A stretch of DNA of 54,842 nt from Muribaculaceae bacterium (GTDB lineage Bacteria; Bacteroidota; Bacteroidia; Bacteroidales; Muribaculaceae), in contig JAMPII010000007.1 in the NCBI GenBank assembly GCA_023662835.1, positions 1 to 54,842 on the forward strand, given 5' to 3'. A program made the translations under genes and the position numbers. Shown piece by piece: positions 8,434-17,163 of the stretch. The notes beneath the pieces are model-generated. The model ran no database searches, was not told the DNA's origin, and saw only the letters and a list, made by a program, of their open reading frames with translations. Positions within the stretch are counted from its first letter, which is position 1. Each line of letters opens with the position of its first letter.

Positions 8434-9585
8434 TTACGACATTCTACCGCGATAGTCTTCGTATGTGAACTCGCGGAGTATTTCAACTTCATCATTACTC
8501 TTCACCAGTACAAACGACGGATGCTGCAATCCGTTGAACATTGTGGTTTTAACCGTTGTGTAGTGGTTCATGTCTTCGAATGTTAACCGATTGCCAATTT
8601 TCAAAGGCTCACGGAAGTACCAATCGCCCATAAAGTCGCCGCTGAGACAAGAGTTACCACCGATACGGTATTTGTTTTCTGATGTTTCAACGCTCTCCGT
8701 TATGGCCGGTTTATAGGGCATTTCCAGACAATCGGGCATATGACACGAAAATGAGGCATCGATTATGGCCGTTTTAATTCCTTGGTTTTCCACCACATCG
8801 ACTACGGTCGTAATCAAATCGCCTGTACGCCACGTGAATGCACTGCCCGGTTCAAGTATTACTTCAAGCCAGGGGTAGCGGGTCTTGAAACCGCGTAAAA
8901 GTTCAACAAGATGATCGGTGTCGTAGCCTTCGCGAGTCATCAGATGTCCACCCCCCATATTTACCCATTTCACCTGTTTTAGCAGATGTCCGAACTGTCG
9001 TTCGAAGGCGTCGAGCACCTTTGCTAAATCGTACGATGTTGATTCACATAGAGCATGGAAATGCAGCCCTTCGATTGTGTCAGGAAGTTGATTACCAATA
9101 ATGTCGGCTGTAACCCCAAAACGCGAACCCGGAAGGGCCGGATTGTAAATATCGGTTTCGATTACAGAGCATTGTGGATTCACTCGAAGCCCCATGCTCA
9201 CCTTTTTCAATGCATTGCGGTTGTGTTCGGCCACGCGGCTTTTGAAACGTTCGTACTGGCTGAGCGAATTGAAAGTTATATGGGAACTGCCTTTCAAAAA
9301 TTCGTCGATTGTTTCGTCGGTGTAGGCCGGGCAATACGTGTGCACGTCGCCGCCGAGAAACTCGCCGCCGAGTTTCATTTCGTTGAGTGAGCTTGCCGTA
9401 GAGTCGCGTACATACTCTTTAATGATATCGAATGTGCGCCACAAGGCATTGGCTTTGAATGCCATTATTATCTTTACACCGGCGCGGTCGGCTACTGAGC
9501 GTATCAAACTGAGATTCGACCTCAGCTTGTCTTCGTAAACAACATACGCGGGGGTAGTTATGTCTTTTGTAATCATATTATTCAC
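8434..9585 (-). CDS. nspC: Carboxynorspermidine decarboxylase
   Basis: 383 aa, an alanine-racemase-fold, PLP-dependent decarboxylase. The PLP lysine is Lys44 in MAFKANALW; the phosphate-binding EPGSAF is at 245-250, and the active-site Cys is Cys313 in GNSCLSGD. It removes CO2 from carboxyspermidine/carboxynorspermidine, the last step of the alternative spermidine route common in gut Bacteroidota. The partner dehydrogenase is not in this window. The start at 9585 overlaps the end of the helicase gene by 8 bp; an alternative ATG at 9576 gives no overlap. Translational coupling to the helicase is likely. Confidence 0.93.
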   Translation of the reverse strand: MNNMITKDITTPAYVVYEDKLRSNLSLIRSVADRAGVKIIMAFKANALWRTFDIIKEYVRDSTASSLNEMKLGGEFLGGDVHTYCPAYTDETIDEFLKGSSHITFNSLSQYERFKSRVAEHNRNALKKVSMGLRVNPQCSVIETDIYNPALPGSRFGVTADIIGNQLPDTIEGLHFHALCESTSYDLAKVLDAFERQFGHLLKQVKWVNMGGGHLMTREGYDTDHLVELLRGFKTRYPWLEVILEPGSAFTWRTGDLITTVVDVVENQGIKTAIIDASFSCHMPDCLEMPYKPAITESVETSENKYRIGGNSCLSGDFMGDWYFREPLKIGNRLTFEDMNHYTTVKTTMFNGLQHPSFVLVKSNDEVEILREFTYEDYRGRMS

Positions 9586-11878
9586 TGACTATTGCGAATC
9601 GGGCAAATTTTAACAACAGTTTTTTCTCACCAACCGAGTTGAATTCTACAACAATTGCGTCACCGGCTGCCGATTTTACTATTGAGGTTATAGAGCCTTC
9701 GCCGAACCGGCTGTGACGTATTTTCATTCCTTCCTTCAATTGGCCGGCCGAATGTATATCTTCGTTGCCAGCAGGCGCAGCTATTTCCTTTTTTGATTGA
9801 TTGAGCAGGTCGTTGTACTGTTTCAATCCATTCGTAGTTTGGGAGATATGCTTGTTGCGCGCCCAGTAGTTGCCAATGGGGTTCGTGCTTTTTGTATCCG
9901 CAAATGATGTGCCTGAGGAGAAATGAAGATAGCTGGCATCGATATCGTTCAGGAACCGCGAGGCGCGCGTAGGAACAGTCTGGCCATTTCGAAAACGCGA
10001 TTTCGCATAGCTTATCATACAAGCCTCTTTTGCACGTGTAATTGCAACATATAGCAACCGTCGCTCCTCCTCAATCTGCTCGAATGAGTCGCTGGCCATT
10101 GCCGATGGGAACAACTCCTCCTCTACTCCTATAATAAAGACATTCTTAAACTCAAGCCCTTTCGAGGCGTGTACAGTCATCAGAGTCACGCATTCGCCCG
10201 TTTGGTCGTTCGTGTCCTGGTCGGTTGCCAAAGATATGTTCGACAGATAGTCGGTCATACTAATCTCCGCGATTCCTTCCTCATGGCGTTCAGTAACGAA
10301 GTCGTGAACGTCGGCAAGTAATTCCTGCAGATTCTCTCGTTTACTCACACTTTCCGGTGTTGAATCTGAAATGTACATGGCCATTAGACCGGTATCACGT
10401 AAGATTAATGCGGCAAGCTCTTCGGCATTGAGCAACCTGGTGCTTTCAATCAAGTTGGCAATCTTCTGGCGGAATGCTTCGATTTTCTTTCGTGCCGCAC
10501 TGCCCACAACCGATGGGTACTTGTCGGGATTCGATATGATGTTCCAAATGCTTGTGCGTTCTTCCATGGCGCAAGCCACAAGCTTTTTCATCGATGTTTC
10601 GCCGATGCCCCGTGCCGGTACGTTTATGATGCGTCGGAGCGCTTCGTCATCGTTGGGGTTCGCTATCAGCCGGAAATATGAAATAGCATCCTTAACCTCC
10701 TTGCGCTGGTAGAAAGCCAACCCGCCCCATATGCGGTAGGGAATGTTGCGGTTGCGCAATGCCTCTTCCAAGCGGCGCGACTGATTGTTGGTTCGGTAAA
10801 GAATGGCGTAATCGTCGTATGAGTCGTGGGCGTGCATGTGCATTCTCGAAATTTGGCTCGCAACAACATAAGCTTCTTCGTAGTCGCTGTATGTGTCGGT
10901 AACTTCTACCTTTGCTCCGAGTGCATTTTTCGAGAAAACATGTTTGCGAATCTGCTCGGTATTTTTGTCAATCAGCGAGTTGGCTACATTGATTATGTTT
11001 TGGGTTGAGCGATAATTCTGCTCAAGCTTGAAGGTCTGCAGCGTTGGATAGGTGTTTTTTAAATTGAGAATGTTGCGTATGTTGGCTCCACGGAATGAAT
11101 AGATGCTCTGAGCATCGTCGCCCACTACGCATAGTTTTTGTGATACGGCACACAGCTGGGTTGCAATCAGGTGTTGGGCGAAGTTTGTGTCCTGGTACTC
11201 GTCGATGAGCACATACTTGAAGTATTCTTGATAATGGTGCAGGATGTCGGGGTTGTCGCGCAACAGGATATTTGTGTAGTACAGCAGGTCGTCGAAGTCC
11301 ATCGCTCCGGCAACCTTACAGCGGGTCATGTAAATATCATATATCTTGTAAATCAGTGGCCTCTGTGCGCGTTTGTCGGCTTCCATGATGTCGCGGTTCA
11401 TGGCATATTGCCGGGGTGAGATAAGCGCATTCTTCGCCCACGATATTGCCGACATCACTGTGGTTGGTTTGTACACTTTCTCGTCCAGTTCCATGTCGCG
11501 GAGAATAGCTTTGATTAGCGATTTGGAGTCGGACGTGTCGTAAATTGTGAAGTTGTTTTTGAATCCAAGGCGGTCGGCATGAGTGCGGAGTATGCGTAAG
11601 AAAATGCTATGGAATGTGCCCATCCATATTTTTGACGCATCCTTTTGTCCTACTACACTCTCTACACGCTCGAGCATCTCGCGGGCAGCTTTGTTGGTAA
11701 AGGTCAGCGCCAGTATACGCCACGGTTCAACCCCGTGGGAGAGCAAATGCACAATTTTATATGTTAGCACACGCGTTTTGCCGGAACCTGCGCCGGCTAT
11801 AACTAATTGGGGGCCGTCGGTGTAGACAACCGCGTCGCGCTGCTGCGGGTTTAACTCTTTCAAATAGTCCATTGTCAA
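9578..11878 (-). CDS. UvrD/PcrA/Rep-type superfamily 1 DNA helicase
   Basis: 766 aa. All SF1A motifs are present: Walker A AGAGSGKT (28-35), motif II DEYQDT (226-231), motif III GDDAQSIYSFRGA (253-265), the QNYRS motif, TVHASKGLEF and the C-terminal YVAITRAKE. It unwinds DNA 3' to 5' in excision repair, replication restart or removal of RecA. The C-terminus ends in a Tudor-like segment (MKIRHSRFGEGSI onward) as in PcrA/UvrD. The ATG at 11878 is followed by another at 11872; either could be used. A -7-like TAAATTTG (11893-11900, minus strand) precedes it. It heads the operon with nspC, a glycosyltransferase and radC. Whether to name it uvrD or pcrA is not decidable here. Confidence 0.95.
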   Translation of the reverse strand: MTMDYLKELNPQQRDAVVYTDGPQLVIAGAGSGKTRVLTYKIVHLLSHGVEPWRILALTFTNKAAREMLERVESVVGQKDASKIWMGTFHSIFLRILRTHADRLGFKNNFTIYDTSDSKSLIKAILRDMELDEKVYKPTTVMSAISWAKNALISPRQYAMNRDIMEADKRAQRPLIYKIYDIYMTRCKVAGAMDFDDLLYYTNILLRDNPDILHHYQEYFKYVLIDEYQDTNFAQHLIATQLCAVSQKLCVVGDDAQSIYSFRGANIRNILNLKNTYPTLQTFKLEQNYRSTQNIINVANSLIDKNTEQIRKHVFSKNALGAKVEVTDTYSDYEEAYVVASQISRMHMHAHDSYDDYAILYRTNNQSRRLEEALRNRNIPYRIWGGLAFYQRKEVKDAISYFRLIANPNDDEALRRIINVPARGIGETSMKKLVACAMEERTSIWNIISNPDKYPSVVGSAARKKIEAFRQKIANLIESTRLLNAEELAALILRDTGLMAMYISDSTPESVSKRENLQELLADVHDFVTERHEEGIAEISMTDYLSNISLATDQDTNDQTGECVTLMTVHASKGLEFKNVFIIGVEEELFPSAMASDSFEQIEEERRLLYVAITRAKEACMISYAKSRFRNGQTVPTRASRFLNDIDASYLHFSSGTSFADTKSTNPIGNYWARNKHISQTTNGLKQYNDLLNQSKKEIAAPAGNEDIHSAGQLKEGMKIRHSRFGEGSITSIVKSAAGDAIVVEFNSVGEKKLLLKFARFAIVSE

Positions 11879-11920
11879 CTGTAGGGTTGATGCAAATTTA
11901 GCTATTTTTTGGCAAATTAA

Positions 11921-12080
11921 GGCCCCATATCATAAAATTTCAGGGTCGCTGGGGTCGCTGGCTTGGAGGGATTTCGCCGAGTCTCGTCAGTCACGATGCC
12001 CGCATCGCTCCTTCCTCAACTCGCGAAAATCACTCGCCCGGAGCCGCCCCAGCGGCCCTGAAATTTTATGATATGGGGTC
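11921..12080. repeat. Near-palindromic intergenic repeat, copy 1 (MITE-like)
   Basis: The 32-bp arms 11923-11954 and 12047-12078 are inverted copies with one mismatch (T at 11946). They read inward as CCCCATATCATAAAATTT, then CAGGGYCGCTGGGG. The 92-bp centre is itself largely self-complementary, with GATTTCGCCGAGT against ACTCGCGAAAATC and a tip of CGATGC-CC-GCATCG. The whole unit could fold into one long hairpin. The same left arm recurs at 54791. The homology seems to extend a few bases beyond the arms (AATTTAGG), so the exact ends are uncertain. It lies between the 3' end of the DUF5686 gene and the helicase promoter and may end transcription of the former. It codes for nothing. Confidence 0.85.
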
Positions 12081-12092
12081 CTAAATTGAGTT

Positions 12093-14651
12093 CTAGAATG
12101 AAAGATGCATAGCTATGAGTATTCCCCAATTGGGCGCATCGGGTGTGTGTCGGTAGGATATGCGCCAAACTGAGTCAACCCTAAATAGCGAGAATATATT
12201 GTCGATACCTGCCGAAACTTCCATGTAAGGTGTTGAACCCATATTTGTTACATTTACATTATCCGGGAAACGGAATAGCTCTGGATGGCGGAAGGGATTG
12301 TTTCGCTGACTGCGGTGGCCCCACAAGGCTTTGAATGAGAACACTTCGCGCAGGTTCAACTGATTAATCAGTGGGATTCGGTTAAAGATCAAACCATTCA
12401 TCCAGTATGTAAGATCGGCCGATGCATAGGTGTCGTTGATAAACTCCAGCGGATTCATCAGGGCATAACTTTCGGGGCGTACTACGTAAGTGATATTGGC
12501 GTTAGGAAGCAGAAGGTTCATATAGGGAGATGTACTCCAAACATGTCCGGCTTTTATCACTGCGTCGATATATCCGAACGATGACAGCCAGTAGCGTTGC
12601 TGGTAGCGGAATTCGGTGCGGTTTATTGCAAATTTACTCCCTAAAAATCCTTTTGGCGCGAAGAATTGAGAGAGTTCAAACACCGGAGCATCTAGATTAA
12701 TCGGTCGTCGGCTTGTGTTGGTCTGATAGAACTTCTCGCCGGGTGCATACCGTAGTTTCAGTTCGAACGCGGCTTCGTTGTAATGGCCAAACCGATTGCC
12801 GTAGCCGTCGATAAATGGGATCCAGCGGGTTGCTTCCTGACGCTCGAACGAGGCTGCCGCTTCTACCGAGAAATTGTTTGCAAGTTCCAGTGTGTAGCGT
12901 AGTTCTTGTCGGCGCATGTATGTGACGCGTGTGTCTTCCATGCGCTTGAACGACAGGATAATGTTGTCGGAGTTTGTCCAGTTGAAACGCTGGCCGAGCT
13001 GGTCGAGCGAGTAGAGCGTTGTGAATTTTATTGAATGGATTGGGAACTCTAGTGAGTGATATTTCTTATCGTGGAATGAATACTCTAGCTCGGCCCGGTA
13101 TTTCCATTTGTTGTCGCGTATGCCATATGCTATATGGCCTCGCCCAAACCAGCGTTTCGACAAATTTGCCGTTGTCATTCCTCCTACGCGCAAGCGGATT
13201 CCTTCTACAGTGTTGTACGACAGGAATGTATTCAACGGGCCGAGGTCGACCTTGCTATTTTTCCAGGTGTGGACATAGCCGTTTACCATTAATTTCAGAG
13301 CTTTTTCGCCCCAATAGAACACGCGGTCGTTGCGAAGTTCGGTCATCATTTCGCCTATGTTTTTCTCGCCGTTGCTAAGTGGATGCGGACGCACAATATC
13401 CCATGCAAAATCTGGCATATTGTATGCGTTTTCGTCAACAATCTGGTACTGTGGGCTTGTTGGACGCTCAACCTCTTTTGTCATAGGCTCGAAGCGATGG
13501 TTTCGGTAAAAAGTGTTTCGGCGAACATATAACTTTGGCATTCCGGGCAATACGGAGAATTCCATCACCATATCGTCCTTCACTTTAAGGCGCGAGCCGT
13601 CGGGATGTTTGCGGAATGTTTGTGAAACCATCATGCCGTCGATGAAGTTGACATTTATTGCGTGGGGCATGTAAAGGTCGATCTTCTTGACAAACATGGT
13701 TGTGTCGTTCATCGGCACATACAGTTTGCCGATGAAACTCCACGACTGAGAGTTGTGAGGAACGAAACTGAGCACCACGCACGAATCTGACTCAACGACA
13801 ACGGTGTCGGAAAGATAGAATTTGTAATAATCGGCTGCTATCTTCGACAGCGGGCTGACAAAACGGTTTTGCAACAGGGTGATATCGTTTTGATATAGGT
13901 CGATTTCGCGGAAGGCATCCTCGAGAATCTGCCGTATGCCATCTTTAGTGCTCACATTGTCGATTCCAACCTGGCGCAGTCCGGAAACATATTCATGCTC
14001 GTCCTCGGGGTTTTGAGTGTGCTTAACGTCCGACAACTTTTCGCGCAGCGAAAAGTTTAATATAGGCTTTCCTGAAATTTCCGATGTGTCGATATGATTG
14101 CTAAGGAAAGAATAGCGTTTGTCGGCCCATGAATCTTTATCGAGATTGAAATCGTTGATAGCCAGAGTGAGACGCTCATATTTGTTGTATTCATAATAGT
14201 CGTGTCGGCGCGGATCGGTTGAACTCTCGCCGCGTCGTATCCGTTCCATAAATGCCACAGCCGGATTGTTCTTCTTTGAGTATTTCTCTTTCTTTGGCTT
14301 AACCAGTACTTCTGCAAGGCGTACACCGGTCTGGTTCAATGCTATGTTAATGGTCTGTTTGGCTGTATTGCGGCTTATTGCTATGGTTTTAGGTGTATAA
14401 CCCAGCAGGGAGAATCGGATTGAATCGGTAGGCGAATAAGATATTATATTGTATTTGCCATTCTCGTCGGTCATTGCGCCCGCCGGGGTGCTTGTCAGCG
14501 CAATAGCAGTGTAAGCTAAAGGCTCGCCTGTTATTGAATCGGTCACTATTCCCCTGATCTGCACACCCCTGGCGTCTGCACTATGACAAGCTACAAACAA
14601 CAGAAATACAAAAAAAAGCAGTCGCAAAGGCGCTATAATATGATGTTTCAA
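12093..14651 (-). CDS. DUF5686 outer-membrane protein with carboxypeptidase-regulatory-like domain
   Basis: 852 aa. A signal peptide (hydrophobic residues 8-22, then CHSADA) leads to a carboxypeptidase-D-regulatory-like beta sandwich (VQIRGIVTDSITGEPLAY, about 30-110). This is the N-terminal module also found in SusC-type proteins. The long remainder matches the DUF5686 family: FYxNHR-type segments, an extended region and a C-terminal 16-strand-like barrel with many aromatic girdles, ending in LIAMHLSF. No TonB box or plug is evident, so it is not a SusC transporter. The molecular function is unknown; it is predicted to sit in the outer membrane. It is monocistronic, with the palindromic repeat behind it and a shared regulatory region with the CYTH gene in front. 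Confidence 0.85.
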   Translation of the reverse strand: MKHHIIAPLRLLFFVFLLFVACHSADARGVQIRGIVTDSITGEPLAYTAIALTSTPAGAMTDENGKYNIISYSPTDSIRFSLLGYTPKTIAISRNTAKQTINIALNQTGVRLAEVLVKPKKEKYSKKNNPAVAFMERIRRGESSTDPRRHDYYEYNKYERLTLAINDFNLDKDSWADKRYSFLSNHIDTSEISGKPILNFSLREKLSDVKHTQNPEDEHEYVSGLRQVGIDNVSTKDGIRQILEDAFREIDLYQNDITLLQNRFVSPLSKIAADYYKFYLSDTVVVESDSCVVLSFVPHNSQSWSFIGKLYVPMNDTTMFVKKIDLYMPHAINVNFIDGMMVSQTFRKHPDGSRLKVKDDMVMEFSVLPGMPKLYVRRNTFYRNHRFEPMTKEVERPTSPQYQIVDENAYNMPDFAWDIVRPHPLSNGEKNIGEMMTELRNDRVFYWGEKALKLMVNGYVHTWKNSKVDLGPLNTFLSYNTVEGIRLRVGGMTTANLSKRWFGRGHIAYGIRDNKWKYRAELEYSFHDKKYHSLEFPIHSIKFTTLYSLDQLGQRFNWTNSDNIILSFKRMEDTRVTYMRRQELRYTLELANNFSVEAAASFERQEATRWIPFIDGYGNRFGHYNEAAFELKLRYAPGEKFYQTNTSRRPINLDAPVFELSQFFAPKGFLGSKFAINRTEFRYQQRYWLSSFGYIDAVIKAGHVWSTSPYMNLLLPNANITYVVRPESYALMNPLEFINDTYASADLTYWMNGLIFNRIPLINQLNLREVFSFKALWGHRSQRNNPFRHPELFRFPDNVNVTNMGSTPYMEVSAGIDNIFSLFRVDSVWRISYRHTPDAPNWGILIAMHLSF

Positions 14652-14708
14652 ATTTTCCAGTTACAGAATTGTTTATGAGTTGTTTGATAACAAATGTGAG
14701 GATGCTCG

Positions 14709-14739
14709 TTGCATCATTGTTTCAACAATATTAACTTTG
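14709..14739 (+). promoter_or_regulatory. Promoter for the CYTH gene
   Basis: TTG at 14709-14711 and TAACTTTG at 14732-14739, 20 bp apart, fit the -33/-7 pattern. The predicted start is near 14745, giving a leader of about 50 nt before the ATG at 14795. Confidence 0.6.
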
Positions 14740-14785
14740 TATTGTTCAATAGGAAATTAATTACCAAATCGAGTGCAAAGTTAAT
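14730..14785. promoter_or_regulatory. Inverted pair of -7 elements between divergent genes
   Basis: ATTAACTTTG (14730-14739) and CAAAGTTAAT (14776-14785) form a perfect 10-bp inverted repeat. Each arm contains a full TAnnTTTG element facing the other, so transcripts toward the CYTH gene (+) and the DUF5686 gene (-) would start inside the 36-bp spacer and run past each other. The minus-strand copy lacks a clear TTTG at -33. Confidence 0.45.
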
Positions 14786-14794
14786 GAAAATATT

Positions 14795-15262
14795 ATGTCT
14801 AAGGAAATAGAACGCAAGTATCTTGTAACGAACTATAATTTCAAGGCTGAGGCTACTGAAAAGAAACATATCAGACAGGGATATTTATGCACTGCGCCCG
14901 ATACAACAGTTAGGGTGAGAACTATTAATGGATCAGTGGGTTATCTCACTGTAAAAAGCCGTAACGTTGGCGCGACTCGTGGTGAATGGGAATATGAAAT
15001 ACCTGTCGGCGATGCCGAAGAGTTGCTGGCTTTGTGTGCCAGTGCAGGCATAATCGACAAAGTGCGCTACATTGTCAATTATGATGGCCGCCAATGGGAA
15101 ATCGATGAATTTACAAGTCCATGTCCGGGAATGGTTGTTGCTGAAATTGAGTTGGGCGCTGAGGATGAGAGCTTCCGTCTTCCCGATTTTGTTGGCGAGG
15201 AAGTGACAGGTAATCCTGCTTACTATAACTCGAATATGGCGCGGAAAGCTGAAAACGAGTGA
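14795..15262 (+). CDS. CYTH domain protein (putative triphosphatase/class IV adenylate cyclase family)
   Basis: 155 aa, the normal size of a single CYTH domain. The signature ExExK is Glu4-Ile-Glu6-Arg-Lys8 at the very N-terminus, and further acidic/basic residues line a tunnel (TVRVRTING about 34-42, LTVKSR about 51-56, EWEYEIP, EIDEF, VAEIELG). Family members bind triphosphate compounds; most small bacterial ones are inorganic or nucleotide triphosphatases rather than cyclases. Substrate here is unknown. It is divergent from the DUF5686 gene and 152 bp before the next gene, which has its own promoter. Confidence 0.88.
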   Translation: MSKEIERKYLVTNYNFKAEATEKKHIRQGYLCTAPDTTVRVRTINGSVGYLTVKSRNVGATRGEWEYEIPVGDAEELLALCASAGIIDKVRYIVNYDGRQWEIDEFTSPCPGMVVAEIELGAEDESFRLPDFVGEEVTGNPAYYNSNMARKAENE

Positions 15263-15323
15263 AGCGTTATTTTTTCTTGTTTGCCCCAAAATAATTGAAG
15301 CTTAAAAAATTTTTGGTAAATTA

Positions 15324-15355
15324 TTTGGAGATGGATAAATGAAGTTGTAAATTTG
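15324..15355 (+). promoter_or_regulatory. Promoter for the small charged protein gene
   Basis: TTTG at 15324-15327 and TAAATTTG at 15348-15355 with a 20-bp spacer are a full match to the Bacteroidota -33/-7 pattern. The leader to the ATG at 15415 would be about 55 nt. Confidence 0.7.
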
Positions 15356-15414
15356 CATTGAATATAGCAAATATCTATAACCTTGAAGACATACTTAAAC
15401 TATAAAACACACGA

Positions 15415-15861
15415 ATGGCAAGAAAATTCAAATTTGATGCGGAATGGGAAGCCGCGCTATCGCTTATGAGCAAAGACGATGCAAACGAAGCTCGTGCAAT
15501 CATAAAGATTTATCAGAAAACAGGTGAAATGAAATTGAATCTCAATGATGAGTTCAAGTTTATTTTTCTGCTGGTAAAGCCTACTATTGACAGGCGGCGA
15601 CGAGCCGCTGAAGCAGCACGTCGCCGTCGTTTAATCGCTAAGGCTAAAAAAGAACAGGCTAAGCAGGTTTCAACGTCAAAGTCGGTAGAAGGTAATAGTT
15701 TTATTCCGGTAGCACAGCATGACAGTCCTTCAGAACAAGTGAGACAACATTCTCTACGTGAGCAGTGTGCGGAAACATGTCGACCGGACGTACGGCTTCG
15801 ACACGATATTTCACATCGAGCATTGCCAAGTCGCGAGCTTGTGTTGCAGGATTGCAGCTGA
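15415..15861 (+). CDS. Small charged hypothetical protein overlapping rlmD antisense
   Basis: 148 aa. Residues 1-60 look like an ordinary folded domain (MARKFKFDAEWEAALSLM onward, with KIYQKTGEMKLNLNDEF), loosely reminiscent of phage-type DUF6291 proteins. Residues 61-85 are a very basic Arg/Ala/Lys helix (RRRRAAEAARRRRLIAKAKK). From about residue 96 the frame runs antisense over the last 161 bp of rlmD, including the codon for its catalytic Cys, and the sequence loses normal composition (many His, Arg, Ser). The tail is probably acquired by loss of an earlier stop. The upstream promoter supports real expression. Function unknown; the basic segment suggests nucleic-acid or ribosome binding, as inference only. 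Confidence 0.65.
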   Translation: MARKFKFDAEWEAALSLMSKDDANEARAIIKIYQKTGEMKLNLNDEFKFIFLLVKPTIDRRRRAAEAARRRRLIAKAKKEQAKQVSTSKSVEGNSFIPVAQHDSPSEQVRQHSLREQCAETCRPDVRLRHDISHRALPSRELVLQDCS

Positions 15862-17134
15862 CATAAACTATACGTTTAGGCTCAGAATTTAGTATTACTT
15901 CAACAACATCTTCGTGCATGCCAGCGCGCGGTGGATCAACAATCATGACGTCGGGACGACCATGTTCAGCCACAAATTCGTTTGTGAGAACATCCTTCAT
16001 GTCGCCTGCGTAGAAACGTGTATTGTTGATTCCGTTCACCTGTGAATTTATTTTTGCATCTTCGATTGCGTCGGCAACATATTCGATGCCGACAACCTGT
16101 TTACAGTTGCGGGCAACAAAGTTTGCTATTGTTCCTGTACCGGTGTAAAGATCGTAAACAAGCTCATCCCCTGTAAGTGAGGCGCATTCCCGCGCTACTG
16201 AATACAGCTTGTAGGCTTGTCGCGAGTTTGTTTGGTAGAACGATTTGGGACCGATACGGAATTTGAGTCCTTCCATTTCCTCCTCGATGTAAGGCATACC
16301 GCTGAACAGCTGTATGTCGAGGTCGGCAATGGTGTCGTTGGCTTTGGTGTTCACTACATACATAAGCGATGTAATTTGCGGGAACTGTTTTGCAACGGCC
16401 GATAAAAGCCGGTTTATGTTCTCCTTATCGTCCTCACCAAACGAGACAACTATCATAACCTGTCCGGTTGAGGCAATGCGTATCATCAGTGTGCGCAACA
16501 GGCCGGTTTGTGCCCGCAAATCGAAGAAACTCAAAGCGTTTTCCTTGGCAAAAGCTTTGATGAAGAGCCTTATTTCGTCGCCAAGATGATCCTGCAGGTG
16601 GCATTCTTCGATGTCTAGAACCTTGTCGAATGCGCCGGGAATATGGAATCCAGCCGCATCACGGTCGGGGAATTCTTCGCCTGAGGCCAATTGCTCAAAC
16701 GTAAGCCACTTCTTATTGGAAAACGTATACTCCATTTTGTTGCGATAGCACCATATATTGTCGGAGCCGAGGATAGGCGTTATTTCCGGAAGTGGCACTT
16801 TTGCTATGCGAGTCAATGCATCGACAACCTGCTGCTGTTTGCACTTTAGCTGAAGCTGATAAGGCAGGTGTTCCCATTTGCAGCCGCCGCATACGCCGAA
16901 ATGGCTGCAACGCGGCTCAACGCGAACATCGCTCGGCTTTTGTATGGAGGCTATGCGTCCCTCGGCGTAGTTTTTGCGCTTCTTCAATAATTTTATGTCG
17001 ACTATATCGCCGGGTGCTCCATAAGGAACGAATACCACCATGCCGTCGACGCGCGCCAAGGCATTACCCTCGGCTGCGACGTCGGCAATTTCTACATTTT
17101 CCAGTATTGGAAGTTCTTTTCTTTTTCTTGACAC
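15701..17134 (-). CDS. rlmD: 23S rRNA (uracil-C5)-methyltransferase, RumA/RlmD type
   Basis: 477 aa. An N-terminal TRAM domain (about 1-65) is followed by an iron-sulfur cluster cysteine set (Cys76, Cys82, Cys85 in CSHFGVCGGC, and a fourth near 162), and then a SAM-binding methyltransferase domain (LVYDLYTGTGTIANF). The catalytic Cys427 lies in YVSCNPAT, and a late Glu (TAHVE) acts as base. It methylates a uridine in 23S rRNA (U1939 in E. coli for RlmD). The exact site in this organism is assumed. It is the last gene of the glycine-cleavage block, 29 bp after lpdA, and its 3' end overlaps the convergent small gene by 161 bp. Confidence 0.93.
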   Translation of the reverse strand: MSRKRKELPILENVEIADVAAEGNALARVDGMVVFVPYGAPGDIVDIKLLKKRKNYAEGRIASIQKPSDVRVEPRCSHFGVCGGCKWEHLPYQLQLKCKQQQVVDALTRIAKVPLPEITPILGSDNIWCYRNKMEYTFSNKKWLTFEQLASGEEFPDRDAAGFHIPGAFDKVLDIEECHLQDHLGDEIRLFIKAFAKENALSFFDLRAQTGLLRTLMIRIASTGQVMIVVSFGEDDKENINRLLSAVAKQFPQITSLMYVVNTKANDTIADLDIQLFSGMPYIEEEMEGLKFRIGPKSFYQTNSRQAYKLYSVARECASLTGDELVYDLYTGTGTIANFVARNCKQVVGIEYVADAIEDAKINSQVNGINNTRFYAGDMKDVLTNEFVAEHGRPDVMIVDPPRAGMHEDVVEVILNSEPKRIVYVSCNPATQARDLAMLDVKYRVEAVRPVDMFPHTAHVENVVSLVLKDCHAVLPE

Positions 17135-17163
17135 TATAGTTTCTGTTTAAAAGCATCACCCGA

